Shown piece after piece: positions 54,366 to 64,000 of a stretch of DNA of 64,000 bases (position 1 is the stretch's first letter; each line of letters starts with the position of its first letter). This DNA comes from Symbiodinium natans (taxonomy: Eukaryota > Sar > Dinophyceae > Suessiales > Symbiodiniaceae), in contig CAJNDS010002166.1 of assembly GCA_905221605.1 (NCBI GenBank), forward strand, positions 62,001 to 126,000, written 5' to 3'. Under the pieces are notes generated by a model that was not told the origin of the DNA, did no database searches, and saw only the letters and a program-made list of their open reading frames with translations. A program made the position numbers and the translations under genes.

Positions 54366-54564
54366 TTGGGATGTTCACCCTTTTACTTAGGGTTTAGGGT
54401 TTAGGGTTTAGGGTTTAGGGTTTAGGGTTTAGGGTTTAGGGTTTAGCGTTTAGGGTTCAGGGTTTAGGGTTTAGCGTTTAGGGTCAGTTCTGAATAGGGA
54501 TTCTAATCGGGGGTCCTATAATCCCTATTAGGGACTGTTAGTGTTGGGGGGGGGAACATCCCAA
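54366..54564. mobile_element. MITE-like element, family A, interrupted by a telomeric array
   Basis: The left end TTGGGATGTTCACCCTTTTACT and the right end GGGACTGTTAGTGTTGGGG..AACATCCCAA match the family, but about 14 TTTAGGG units (54,388-54,483) lie between the left arm and the core. Confidence 0.65.
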
Positions 54565-55365
54565 CCCTGAACCCTAAAACCATGTCACCATGTCACAGCG
54601 AAGATAAGGGTCATCCAAGACCAAATCGCAATGAAGGTCAGCTGGGCACTGAAGGCGCATTTCTGCTGCAGGCTGACCTTGAAGCTTAAAATTTCGCAAG
54701 TCAAGGGGTTGTTCCAAAGCTGTACACTTCGGATTGGGGACCCTTTTAGGGCAGGCAGGGGCCACGTTAGAAGAATATCATTCAGGAAGCCCCATGAACC
54801 AAAGCCCTTGCAAAATGCCTTGTCTGAAGCTCTAAGCATCAGATTCTGCATCTGTCAAGGTTGGTACCAGGCCGGTCTTCAGGCGCAGCCGAGACACATG
54901 GTCGCCAAAAGTGGCGGTGCTCACTATCACGATCATGGCATCCTGCCGCGTCGCATCGCTTTTTTAGGCTCAGCGGGCTGTGGACCGCGGATTGCGGAGT
55001 TTTAGGGCAACTGTCGGAAGGCTCAAGAGCCAGACTACACCGCTACAGTACAGGACCCCGCCTGCAACACTCTTCTGAGAGAAAGCTCCGTGCGAGCTTA
55101 GGGTGCTGAGCTCAAGAGTTTCGTGCTGCTTTGGGCTCTGTCGAGCTGACCACATCGCACTACAGCGACACACTACGGGCACAGGCGTCAACGGTCTGAA
55201 GTTCTCCTTCCTGCACACTCATGTCTAAGACCTGCCCAACGACATTCAGACTGGGTTTAGGCTTTTTCGGGTAGCTCAACAACAGGTTTCTGCTTTAAGC
55301 AGTCTGCATCGCTCGAGGTCCTTGAGTGGAACATTTCACTGGGTGTCGCGTGCGGACGAGATGCG

Positions 55366-55478
55366 TAGGGTTTAGGGTTCAGGGTTCAGGGTTCAGGGTT
55401 TAGGGTTCAGGGTTCAGGGTTCAGGGTTTAGGGTTTAGGGTTTAGGGTTTAGGGTTTAGGGTTTAGGGTTTAGGGTGT
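55366..55478 (+). repeat. TTTAGGG array with GTTCAGGG units
   Basis: The left half alternates GTTCAGG and TTTAGGG, the right half is regular. Confidence 0.85.
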
Positions 55479-55505
55479 AAAAAAACGCCCAAAAGCCGAA
55501 CCTAG

Positions 55506-55604
55506 GCTCCAAGAAGTCCTTCACCAGGTTGGTCAAGAGGAATGCCAGCGGAGAGCCATGCTTCCTCGGGCCCAAGAAGCTTGATGGGATCGATATGAAG
55601 CAGG
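55506..55604 (+). CDS. Exon (SKKSFTRLVKRNASGEPCFL...)
   Basis: 99 nt from CCTAG|G to CAGG|GTTTAGGG. The donor GT is the first base pair of the telomeric array that follows. 32 codons of protein-like composition; product unknown. Confidence 0.45.
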
Positions 55605-55619
55605 GTTTAGGGTTTAGGG

Positions 55620-56990
55620 TTTAGGGTTTAAGGTTTTTTGCCACCCACCAAGCAGTCCAGCCGCACCGCAGGTTTAGGGTTTAGGGTCTAGGGTTTAGGG
55701 TTTAGGGTTCAGGGTTTAGGGTTTAGGGTTTAGGCCCCAAAAGGACACCCGGTACATACACTCACCAATATGAAAAAGGAACGTTATATACACTCACCAA
55801 AAGCGGTGATATAAACCCTACTTCATATGGGCAAGCGTTGGAAGGGTCCACTTAAGTAAATGCATCAAGAGAGGGAGAGGCACTGCTTGATTCAACAAAG
55901 AGCCACAAACTTGAACTACATGTTTTTTGATCCTGCAGGGGGTGTGGGTGGGCGCTTGAGCCCAGATGGACTCCGCTAGCGACAACTGCTGCCTGGCGGC
56001 AGGTAGTTCGCGATGACCAGATTCAGCGCAAAGGCGCACAGCACGTTGCCTGATTCACTGCGTTGCAGGGCATACGGAAGCAAAGTGGCACAATGCATGA
56101 GAAGCTGTGCAAGATGTGCCCTGAACCCTGTAGTCAAGCTCGGAATCCCTAGGTGCCTGCCAGAAGGAAGCTGCAAGCGTGGAGAGTGTCCCAAGCAGGC
56201 ATCGCAATCCATGACAGCGCGTGAACCTTGATCTCGGGGTTAGAAGCGTGCAGCACGAGGGTTGGATTTTCTTAGGACCAAATGAACCCAAATTTGGGGT
56301 CATGTACCCTATATAGCTGTAATCCGTAGTATTGACTTGTGGACCATAAGCCCTTTAGGGTTCGTTTCATCCCCTTTTCAACCACCTCCGAAACAACATC
56401 GCAGTCGACCAGGGTGCATCATCGACTCGGACTCATACGGGCTCAAGAAGCCCCGAACCCCATGCCCTTTGGGTTTTTGGGTTTAGGGTTTAGGCCCTCG
56501 AACCACCATGCCAAGAGGCGCGTGGCTGCAGGAGGAGGATGCCTCTCCCACCCCGAACCCCATCTACCGTGACAGCTATGATTGTACCCAATGGCGGGCA
56601 GCCACAACAGATATAAGGAGTATAGGGTGTCCGCTGGATCGGGTGCTATTGGTGCGCGACACGCTTTCAACAAAGTTCGGACCGCGGAGCATTGCATCTG
56701 CGTGCCTTGCTGAAACTTCTCTATCCAAATATGAAAGCTGATAGATTTTCGTCCCCAAAAATGTAAGCTCGAAACCGGCAACTCAAAGCTTTAAGGGCTA
56801 TGCCGTAGATTGCAGAAGGAGAATTTAGGGTGTTAGGGTCTATAAAAACCCTAACAGGGTTGAAGAATTTTTCCTTGAGGGTCGTGGGGACAGCTGGGAA
56901 CCAATCACGAAGCTCAACCCTAAACCCTAAACCATAAACCCCAAACCCTAAACCCCAAACCCCAAACCCTAAACCCTAAACCCTAAACCC
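55620..56990. other. Region without a confirmed exon
   Basis: Several overlapping open frames on both strands at 55,820-56,780, none with recognisable domains. Telomeric units at 55,670-55,735 and 56,920-56,990. Confidence 0.4.
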
Positions 56991-56999
56991 ACCCCCCAG

Positions 57000-57087
57000 C
57001 ACCTCCGAGGCAGCAGGCGCACATGGGCGACACCAGCGCCACGAAAGACAAGGGGTCCAGCTTCCGGCCCGCACCTCGAAAGAAGGG
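57000..57087 (+). CDS. Exon (MGDTSATKDKGSSFRPAPRK)
   Basis: Plus-strand stretch after a pyrimidine run ending CCCCAG|, open into AAGGG|GTTTCGGG. Boundaries approximate; product unknown. Confidence 0.35.
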
Positions 57088-57171
57088 GTTTCGGGTTTAG
57101 GGTTTAGGGTTTAGGGCTTAGCACCAAAGTGCCCTTTTGCAGGTCTCCTCACCACTGGAATAGACAAAGCA

Positions 57172-57221
57172 ATAAATATAAATATAAATATAAATATAAA
57201 TATAAATAGAGAGAGAGAGAG
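57172..57221 (+). repeat. (ATAAAT)n then (GA)n simple repeat
   Basis: Six ATAAAT units followed by a GAGA run. Confidence 0.9.
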
Positions 57222-57399
57222 AGCACAGTGCCCTAAACCCTAAACCCTACACCCTAAACCCTCAACCCTAACCCATAATTGAGTGACATGATGTTCGTGG
57301 GCCTATGATACTGGAGGGTGTTTCTACCAATGAAGAGGGGCAATGGCCCATGTATCCGACTAGGGATTCTGGCCATCTCGGGGTTCATTTGGTAGTTGG

Positions 57400-57477
57400 T
57401 AGTTTAGGGTTTAGGGTTTAGGGTTTAGGGTTTAGGGTTTAGGGTTTAGGGTTTAGGGTTTAGGGTTTAGGGTTCAG
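57400..57477 (+). repeat. TTTAGGG array ending in a splice acceptor
   Basis: About 11 units; the last is GGGTTCAG, directly before the terminal exon. Confidence 0.85.
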
Positions 57478-57537
57478 GCCTACGATCAGCAGCTGGACGT
57501 GAGACAGCGCATGCGCACTGTTTCCACCACGAACTGA
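57478..57537 (+). CDS. Terminal exon (AYDQQLDVRQRMRTVSTTN, stop)
   Basis: Starts right after GGGTTCAG|G, a one-base variant of the telomeric unit at the end of a long TTTAGGG array, and reads 19 codons to TGA. It may close the plus-strand gene whose islands begin near 51,868. Confidence 0.4.
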   Translation, partial: AYDQQLDVRQRMRTVSTTN

Positions 57538-57544
57538 GGGCAAC

Positions 57545-58185
57545 GGAGGGGAAGAAGCCCGAACGCCCTAAAGCCCTAGACCCAAAACTTCAATCCTAAA
57601 ACCCTACACCCTACACCATCGACCCCAATTAAAAACCCTAAACTCTGAACTTTAAACCTGTCAAACTGTAAAACCTTAAAACCCCAAACCTGCCTAAGAA
57701 TCCGGGGTTCGAATACCATATACCGGTTTTGGGTTCTTAAGGTCAGACCTAGCCAGACTCAGGAGTAGCCTAGGAATAAAAGGCAGCCCGTTTTCGATTT
57801 CAAGGGGCTGCAAAAGGGAACCTCAACCCTAAAAAACCAGGAATAAGGGCCGACTCCGGGGTCCTAGCCCTTTTGCATAAACCCTAAACCCTAAACCCTA
57901 AACCCTAAACCCCAAACCCTAAACCCTAGCCCTGAACCCTAAACCCTAGCCCTAAACCCGAAACCCAACCCTAAACCCTGTTCCACCTGGAATAAGGGGG
58001 TTACCCTGGGCAAGCCTTAAAACCCGGGCACCACAACTGAGGCTAAGCTCATGACCCGCCAGAAGGACGCCTCGGCAATTTGGGCATGGTTTAGGGTTTC
58101 GTAGGGTTTAGGGCTTAGGGTTTAGGGTTCAGGGTTTAGGGTTTAGGGCTTAGGGTTTAGGGCTTAGGGTGTATAGGGTTTAGGG
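57545..58185. other. Telomeric mosaic at the insertion site of copy 2
   Basis: CCCTAAA units at 57,880-57,980 and mixed TTTAGGG/CTTAGGG at 58,088-58,185. A minus-strand stretch near 58,084-58,030 (QIAEASFWRVMSL) could be an exon. Confidence 0.45.
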
Positions 58186-58407
58186 TGCGGAGCTGCAACT
58201 GGTATTGTAGAAAGAAGTTAGTGTTGGAAGTTGAAAGGGTTAATAAACCCGGAAATCATTTCTTGGCTCAAGACTGGGCCATGTGCCTGGTAGTAAAAGG
58301 TGAGTGCCCTGTGGTTTGGGTTTGTTGTGTGGTTGATCCAGGGAAATCAAGGGATTCTGTTGGGGTTGACTTTTCGGTTTCTCGTCCCCCTTCGGGTTCC
58401 CCCCGTA
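58186..58407 (+). repeat. 5' LTR of copy 2 (222 bp)
   Basis: Begins TGCGGAGCTGCAAC and ends CCCCCCGTA like copy 1, and keeps CCCGGAAATCAT..TTGGCTCAAG, but differs in most of the middle and is 71 bp shorter. Confidence 0.75.
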
Positions 58408-58419
58408 GGTTATGAGCCC
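58408..58419 (+). promoter_or_regulatory. Primer-binding site of copy 2
   Basis: GGTTATGAGCCC again, directly after the LTR. Conservation here while the LTR has diverged supports a real functional site. Confidence 0.7.
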
Positions 58420-58498
58420 AAATTAGGTTCCCGTCAAAAGGTCTGCAACGGGTGAAAAAGTCGTTCCCAATGAGGAAGCTCTGGTTGATGTTGGTGGT

Positions 58499-61400
58499 AT
58501 GCGTGGCGAAGAGAAGCCGGTGGTGGAAGGACTGGAAGACCAGATGGAAGCAGTTTTGCTGCGCCTTCTGAGCAAACATGGGCATCTTCTTCGAGCTGCG
58601 GAATCTGCTGAATCAACGGGAGCGCCAATAACAAGCTCCTCTACGTCAAAGATGGTGGAGCAAGGGTGCCAGACAGAACTGGTTGGGGATGTTATCCCTG
58701 TTTCCAAGCGAGCTCGCAACAAGGTGAGTTTCGCGGCTGAAAGTGGTGATCTGTTGACAGGTGAAGTGGAAGAAACTGCGCCTGTTGCTGCGACAAAAAG
58801 CAGTACCCTCGTGGTTGGGGACGCAGAAGGAGTCGTTCCTGTTGCTATGGTGATGAGCGAAGGAGAAATCCTGGAATTGGAGGCAGCAAGAATACAGCAA
58901 GAGTCAGACGAGGACTTATACGCTGGTGGTGGAGGCAAAGCGTCTCAGGCTGCTGACCTTCCAATCGTCGACTGCGATGGGAAGACATGGGAACGCCATT
59001 TTCACGAGGATGGGAGAGAATATTTTTACTGCTTGGACACGGGTGATACCCAATGGGTGTTGCCTAAGAAGACTGGAATGGCTGGAAATAGCGAGGGGCC
59101 AGGTGTTGGAATGGGCATTGTCCCTGTGGAAGATGAGCCAACGCTGGGTGCTACCTCGTCTCCATCATCTACTGAGTCTTCTAGGGCACAGCAGGGTAGC
59201 ATGGAAAGTGTGAACAGCGGTGTAAATAGTGTAAGTGAAAAGGATTTTTCCTCTACTATCGGGGATAGCGGTCCTAGGGGTGGTGGTGACGCCCCGACCT
59301 CGGGTTCTCCTGATGAAGAGGGGATTTCTGGAAACCGAGCAGACATCGCTGAAGCTCAACATCTGGATCGGGAAGAAATGGGGATGCTTTCTGAGGGTGT
59401 GGCAGCGGTGGAATCGGTGGGTCCAGAAGAAAAAATGCCCAATGTGGAGATCGGAATTGTGTCGGCTACAGAAGAGCGAGTGGTGGATGTGGTGCCTGTC
59501 GTTCAGGAAGATGGCCCTGGAGATTTGGATGACGAAGAGAAAAAGTTGTGCATTACGACTGAGGAGGTCTCTTCGTTTGGTGCCGAGAATTCTGCCATTC
59601 AAAGGGAAAAGGAAACTTCTGAAACTGCTGGAGACACGGTTGATAAGAAAGATGAGGCCTGGAGCGCCAATGAAGCGCGGGTCGATGCGCCAGATAGTAC
59701 CTGGAGTGCGAATGAGGCACGGGTTGAGGTGCATATGGTGGTACGTTCCACGGGCGACTGCAACAATGGGGCGCAGGTCTCCGCAGCAGCTGATGATGGA
59801 GGTTCACAGGTGGACGCACTGGTGCAACCTGAAGTTAGCCGCGAGGAACGAAATGACAAGGACTACACCGGAGCCAATGAGGCAGCTGTGGTCAATGATG
59901 GTGGCAATTCTCCTTTGGAAACCATGGAACCAAAGGAGCCTGCGGTGGAAGAAAGTGTGCCTGCCGTGGATGATCAACTCAATCGCCCTGCAGCGGAAGA
60001 AAATTTGCCTGCTGCAGAAGGTGTGACAAAGGACACCAATGAAGGGTCCACTCCCATGAAGGGAGAAGCGTTGCCGTCTGGAAGTTCACCGGAAGTCGAC
60101 ACCGAGCGAACTGAAGCAGATGAGGCAAAGCCTTTGGCAGAGAAAAAGGGAAGTCCTGAAATCCAAGAGCACAAAAAAGATGAGCTTGTGGGACTCGTGG
60201 AACAGGACGAGCAGTGTGACCCAAAGGTGAAGACAAAGGATGCGCCAGGAGCCGATGATACAGAGATGGTTTCTGAAGAGCATGCAAAGAAAGTGCCCCG
60301 AGCGGGAGCCTTGGAATCACCTGGGACACATTGCTATGAAGAGGGAGATAAGATCACTGGTTTAGTGCGCTGCATCAATGGGTATGGAGCTTTTTTGGAC
60401 TATGGTGATCTAAATGTATTGATTCCTGCAGAAGGGAACAATGTACATCAGTTCCAATTTGGTGATACTGTCAATGGAACAGTGAAACGAGTGGAAGATG
60501 ATGGTACCATAATCTTGGACACCTTTCTGGTTTTGGAAGAGGACGAGGAGGATTCCTCTTCAAAGCTGCGCAAATGGAAGGACAGCAGCTGGGGTACATG
60601 GTGGACAGGCTCATGGCAGACTGGTCAATGGTACAAAGGTTCTGATGGTCAATGGGACTGGAAGTCAGAGGAACCGCAGTCTCGTGAGTGGTTCGCCGAG
60701 TCAAAGGCATCCTCGAGGGAACAAGAGGAGGCGGAGCAGAAACAGCTCTATGGAGAGAAGATCTGTCGAAATCTCCTGGAAGATGAAACAATTGATAAGG
60801 ACTATGTGGGCAAAATCACTGGGATGTTGCTGAGTCGTTCAATGGACGTGATTGTGGAGTGTATTGCAGATCATGCATTCCTGAATAATGAGGCTCGGAG
60901 TGCATACAACATCTTGCTAAGTGATGGTTGGAAGCCTGAGGAGAAAGAACGTGTCGGTGTGGAAGAAACAACCACTTTTTCTCGGAAGCAGTACCACGAC
61001 GCGCTCTACGAACTGGCACGCAAGAAAAGAAGATTTAGTGGACCAGTTGTGGGTGAAGCGGTGGCAATGTTGCTGAGCAAGGGAAAAGATGAGCTTTGGA
61101 ACGAGCTGTGGTTGGACACCAAGCGATTTCTGCAAGAGCTTGACGGTGCAGTCGAGGAGATGAGCAAGAGGGAAAACAGGCCGATAGAGACCTATATGGA
61201 TCCCGATCAGTACAAAAAGGCTCACACGACTCCGAAAACTGTGTCACTTGGATACAGTAAGCTGTGCAGGTTCTTCAATCAAGGGAGGTGTCGAAATGGA
61301 GATGGGTGTTCCTATGAACATCGTCGCTACGGTGAAGGGTGGCCTGAAGGAGAGCCAATTGAGCCAAAGAACAGCCAAAAAACTGGTGACGAGGATGGGG

Positions 61401-62965
61401 ACATCGGTGGCCCTCCAACTGATGAAGGTACAGTGGATGAGGTGCAGCAGGAGCGGGAGGATTCGGCCTTCCGAGCCCAGTACAACTATGGCAAAGGGAC
61501 ATCAAAAGGTGAGCCTACGCTGGGTGAAACGAAGAAACGGCTGTGTCTGTATTACAACCAAAGTGGTTGTAAATATGGGACTGCGTGCAAGTTCCTCCAC
61601 GACGATGACGTGGCATTGGAAGGGACTTGGGAGCCTGGCAAATCTTGGGACAATGCTTCCAGAAGGGCAATAAGGGACGCGGGGTTCCACCAGTGCTGTT
61701 TCGACTACTATCTCAAAGGGAGATGTCGTGTGCGATTTGGCTGCAAGTATTCTCACGAAGAGATGTCTGAGGACCGGCTGGCCCAGTTGAAGCATTTGGT
61801 GAATGTGGCAAACCATGTGTCCTTTCAAAGAGCAAAGGGATTGGAGATTCCTGATAGGAGCGCTTTTCAACCACCAGTAAGTGGGGGAGCAGAATCTTCG
61901 TCCTCCTCAGCACCAAAAGCGCTGCAGATGACCAATGTGTCACAAAAAGATGGTGAAAAGGGTATTCTGGATGAAGAAGAGGCTGACGAACAAAAGAATT
62001 CGGTGGCTGCGTCTACTAGCACTCAGCTTCACAATCCAGAGGAGCCAATTGGAAATTGGATGGCTCGCAACCAACACCTGTGGGTGTATACCCCTCATGT
62101 AAGTGAGGTGATGATTACCCTCGGTGTGACCAATGTGTCGGACTTGCAAGAGTTCATCTTTGTGGAAGATTTGGTTGACAAAGGGATCAACAAGGTGACC
62201 GCATGCAAAATTCTGCAATTGGTGGGTGAGGTCCGATATCGACCGGGAGGACCGGAAAAGGCAGTTCCTTCTGATGCATCTGTACGAGTACAACAATCTT
62301 CTGGGAACAAAGGGACTGGAAGAGCGGCGGTGCGAACCCTCACTCAGGTGCGTGAAGCGGAAGACTCCGGTGCAAAAACGATGCCGAGAGGCTCCTATCG
62401 GGAGCTTTTTGATAAGGTCAAGTACCGTGACGCTTGGACGCTGGCGCAGAGTTCTCCGCTGTGTGTACAGAAGCTGAAGTTGGTGGGAGTTGGAATGCCA
62501 CCGGTGAATCCACCAACAAAAAAATATCGGTCAAGATCAAACCCTGTGAAAAGGGGAAGGCCCTTGCTGGACAAAAAACAGGTGCGACAGGTGCCACGCT
62601 CTCGCTCACAGCGACGAGCACAACCGGCGGAAGTGGTGGAGAAACCAAAACCACTGGAACTGAAGCCTCGTGGTGGGTTGTCGTATCGGTTCAGCAGAGC
62701 GTGGGCAGATGTGGTGGACGATGATGATCAGGCGGAGGCTTTGGTTTCTTATGCCGCTTCCTCAAGCGTTCAAGCGAGGAAGAGACCAATGCTGTACACC
62801 GCATGCGGGAAATTCTTTTGCAAGAAAGGGATTCACAGAGAACTGCGATTCGTGGCAATGTTCCGATGGGTGGTTCTTCCGGCCCCAATGCCGGGCAGAA
62901 AAAATCGGTTCACCTTGGCAAAGAACGCGACAAAGCGTCGCGGGGGGAGACCCGCCAAGAAGTGA
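58499..62965 (+). CDS. Polyprotein, N-terminal and middle part (copy 2)
   Basis: One uninterrupted frame of 1,488 codons that shows the original fusion of segments broken apart in copy 1. WW domain at 58,988-59,065; S1 domain at about 60,344-60,525; Trp-rich stretch; CCCH fingers at 61,265-61,321, 61,544-61,600 and 61,697-61,756, all with x5 middle spacing; SAM-like helices near 62,050-62,230. The first ATG in frame is internal, since the original start lies in the deleted part. A 1-bp loss near 62,768 puts the last 65 or so residues out of frame. Confidence 0.75.
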   Translation: MRGEEKPVVEGLEDQMEAVLLRLLSKHGHLLRAAESAESTGAPITSSSTSKMVEQGCQTELVGDVIPVSKRARNKVSFAAESGDLLTGEVEETAPVAATKSSTLVVGDAEGVVPVAMVMSEGEILELEAARIQQESDEDLYAGGGGKASQAADLPIVDCDGKTWERHFHEDGREYFYCLDTGDTQWVLPKKTGMAGNSEGPGVGMGIVPVEDEPTLGATSSPSSTESSRAQQGSMESVNSGVNSVSEKDFSSTIGDSGPRGGGDAPTSGSPDEEGISGNRADIAEAQHLDREEMGMLSEGVAAVESVGPEEKMPNVEIGIVSATEERVVDVVPVVQEDGPGDLDDEEKKLCITTEEVSSFGAENSAIQREKETSETAGDTVDKKDEAWSANEARVDAPDSTWSANEARVEVHMVVRSTGDCNNGAQVSAAADDGGSQVDALVQPEVSREERNDKDYTGANEAAVVNDGGNSPLETMEPKEPAVEESVPAVDDQLNRPAAEENLPAAEGVTKDTNEGSTPMKGEALPSGSSPEVDTERTEADEAKPLAEKKGSPEIQEHKKDELVGLVEQDEQCDPKVKTKDAPGADDTEMVSEEHAKKVPRAGALESPGTHCYEEGDKITGLVRCINGYGAFLDYGDLNVLIPAEGNNVHQFQFGDTVNGTVKRVEDDGTIILDTFLVLEEDEEDSSSKLRKWKDSSWGTWWTGSWQTGQWYKGSDGQWDWKSEEPQSREWFAESKASSREQEEAEQKQLYGEKICRNLLEDETIDKDYVGKITGMLLSRSMDVIVECIADHAFLNNEARSAYNILLSDGWKPEEKERVGVEETTTFSRKQYHDALYELARKKRRFSGPVVGEAVAMLLSKGKDELWNELWLDTKRFLQELDGAVEEMSKRENRPIETYMDPDQYKKAHTTPKTVSLGYSKLCRFFNQGRCRNGDGCSYEHRRYGEGWPEGEPIEPKNSQKTGDEDGDIGGPPTDEGTVDEVQQEREDSAFRAQYNYGKGTSKGEPTLGETKKRLCLYYNQSGCKYGTACKFLHDDDVALEGTWEPGKSWDNASRRAIRDAGFHQCCFDYYLKGRCRVRFGCKYSHEEMSEDRLAQLKHLVNVANHVSFQRAKGLEIPDRSAFQPPVSGGAESSSSSAPKALQMTNVSQKDGEKGILDEEEADEQKNSVAASTSTQLHNPEEPIGNWMARNQHLWVYTPHVSEVMITLGVTNVSDLQEFIFVEDLVDKGINKVTACKILQLVGEVRYRPGGPEKAVPSDASVRVQQSSGNKGTGRAAVRTLTQVREAEDSGAKTMPRGSYRELFDKVKYRDAWTLAQSSPLCVQKLKLVGVGMPPVNPPTKKYRSRSNPVKRGRPLLDKKQVRQVPRSRSQRRAQPAEVVEKPKPLELKPRGGLSYRFSRAWADVVDDDDQAEALVSYAASSSVQARKRPMLYTACGKFFCKKGIHRELRFVAMFRWVVLPAPMPGRKNRFTLAKNATKRRGGRPAKK

Positions 62966-64000
62966 CTTCTCAAGTTTTTTCGCTACCACAACCTTCTCGT
63001 CGAACTGAACAGTCTCAAAAAAGAGCAAGGGATGGCTCAGTTATGGTTGGTTCGCTGGCGGTGGGCTCCACGGATGAGGTTTTACCTGGGCAAGGTGTTG
63101 CTGGACAGGTGAATGGATCTGAAAGCGCTCAAGTTCTTCCTGGGCATGAAGTGGCTGGACAGGAGACGGCGCTGAAAGGAGCAGTGCAAATTCCCGGCGA
63201 GGAGACTGACCAAAATGAAGGAGAAGGTGGGAGCAATGATCTCCGTGGTGATGATGCGAAGAATTTGGACGGTGGTTTGGTGAGGAGTGACCTTCAGCAA
63301 TTGCTGGTTAAAGGCCTTCTGAATCGGATTTATTGGAAGGTGGCAGTTGGCAAGTTGCCGGTCGGGCAAAGAGGCTGCCAAAAAGGGTCCAATAAGATGG
63401 ATCGAAATTTGGTTATTAGCATGTCATCCGAGGGTGCAAGCGAACAGGATGAGAACCTGGCACTGGAGGACGATGCTGATCAGTCAATGGGTGACGGTGC
63501 GATGGTAGTTCTGGTGTATGATCCAAGGACGCTGATTCAGTCGCCAACAACTGATTGGGTTATGCGTCGTGGTCTGACCGATCGTTCCATCTGGCCAGCA
63601 ATGGCGTACACAGCACAGAGAATATGTGCTGAAATGGTTCAAGTGGATGAACTGAACGCCCAGTTGAATACTGGGAGACTCCTTTTTGAAAGGAGAGATC
63701 AAGGATATTATTGTGATTTGCATCATTCGTTCCATGACAATCCGTGCTTGCCGGTGGTGGGAAATTATCCTCTTTCGGTGATGGGTGCACTGCTTTCCCC
63801 TGGCCTGGAAAAGGAATTCAGGGATACTGGAAAGTTTGGAACTGCTATGGAGGCAATAGCCTATGATTGGAGTCGCAGTCCAGGCATGGAAGTTCATGTG
63901 GAACTTATGGCAAGGGTAGCCAATCTGGTCGCTCCATTCCTTAAACTTGGTGGCCAAGGAACAGTGGTGAATTCTGAGTTTCTCTGGCAGCACGGGAGGG
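62770..64000 (+). CDS. Polyprotein continuation in the next frame (copy 2, partial)
   Basis: From the 1-bp loss onward the original frame stays open, through the A-run (6 A), the site where copy 1 has a stop (AAA here) and the MDRNLVISMSSEG region, up to the window edge. This shows that the C-terminal segment was fused to the rest. Confidence 0.7.

Larger units (their letters stand above)
58186..64000 (+). mobile_element. LTR element without pol, copy 2 (runs off the window)
   Basis: Same structure as copy 1, starting with a 222-bp LTR right after TTTAGGG. Its internal sequence is close to that of copy 1, but the LTR is strongly diverged and shorter. About 112 bp, including the start codon and the first 25 or so residues, are missing at about 58,432. 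One base is lost near 62,768. The right half and the 3' LTR lie beyond the window. Confidence 0.8.

Overview
The window looks like nuclear DNA of a dinoflagellate. Four things point that way. The telomere-type repeat TTTAGGG/CCCTAAA is scattered through almost all of it. Many reconstructed introns use GC or GA as well as GT 5' splice sites, with AG|G acceptors. One gene has a CxFxxxxGCxNGxxCxxCH zinc finger of a type I associate with dinoflagellates. The long terminal repeats of a retroelement carry the 3' part of a dinoflagellate spliced-leader-like sequence. The genus cannot be told from the sequence alone.

Bases 1-42,900 look at first like a gene-free mosaic of telomeric arrays (2 to about 25 units, both orientations) and short unique islands. 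Read closely, many islands are small exons (16-110 nt). On the minus strand at 21.7-8.4 kb, twelve or more exons make up an SPFH/band-7 membrane-protein gene, and most of its introns hold telomeric arrays. Next to it (5.1-0.3 kb, same strand) eight exons with matching phases encode a protein with a repeated GYLPDGTPxN...AGNAINHPER unit. A two-exon CCCH zinc-finger gene lies at 25.7-24.8 kb. More exon-like islands of unassigned genes lie on both strands at 22-42 kb and 51.8-57.6 kb. Several small inverted-repeat (MITE-like) families, a minisatellite and homopolymer or AT tracts fill part of the rest.

From 42,916 to 51,745 there is a complete LTR element. It has two apparently identical 293-bp LTRs, a primer-binding site complementary to the anticodon arm of initiator tRNA-Met (the copia mode) and a polypurine tract. 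It has no recognisable protease, integrase, reverse transcriptase or RNase H. Instead its interior was once a single reading frame of about 2,600 codons encoding a WW domain, a Trp-rich stretch, an S1 RNA-binding domain and two triplets of CCCH zinc fingers. A second, diverged member starts at 58,186 and runs off the right end. Both 5' junctions fall in telomeric repeats at the same phase (TTTAGGG|TGCGGAG). The parsimonious reading is a gag-like, non-autonomous copia-type family that may prefer telomeric repeats as target. Copy 1 has three frameshifts and one stop; copy 2 has lost its start region and has one frameshift, so neither visible copy is intact.

The two stories may be linked: telomeric repeats invade introns and MITEs here, and the LTR elements land in those repeats.
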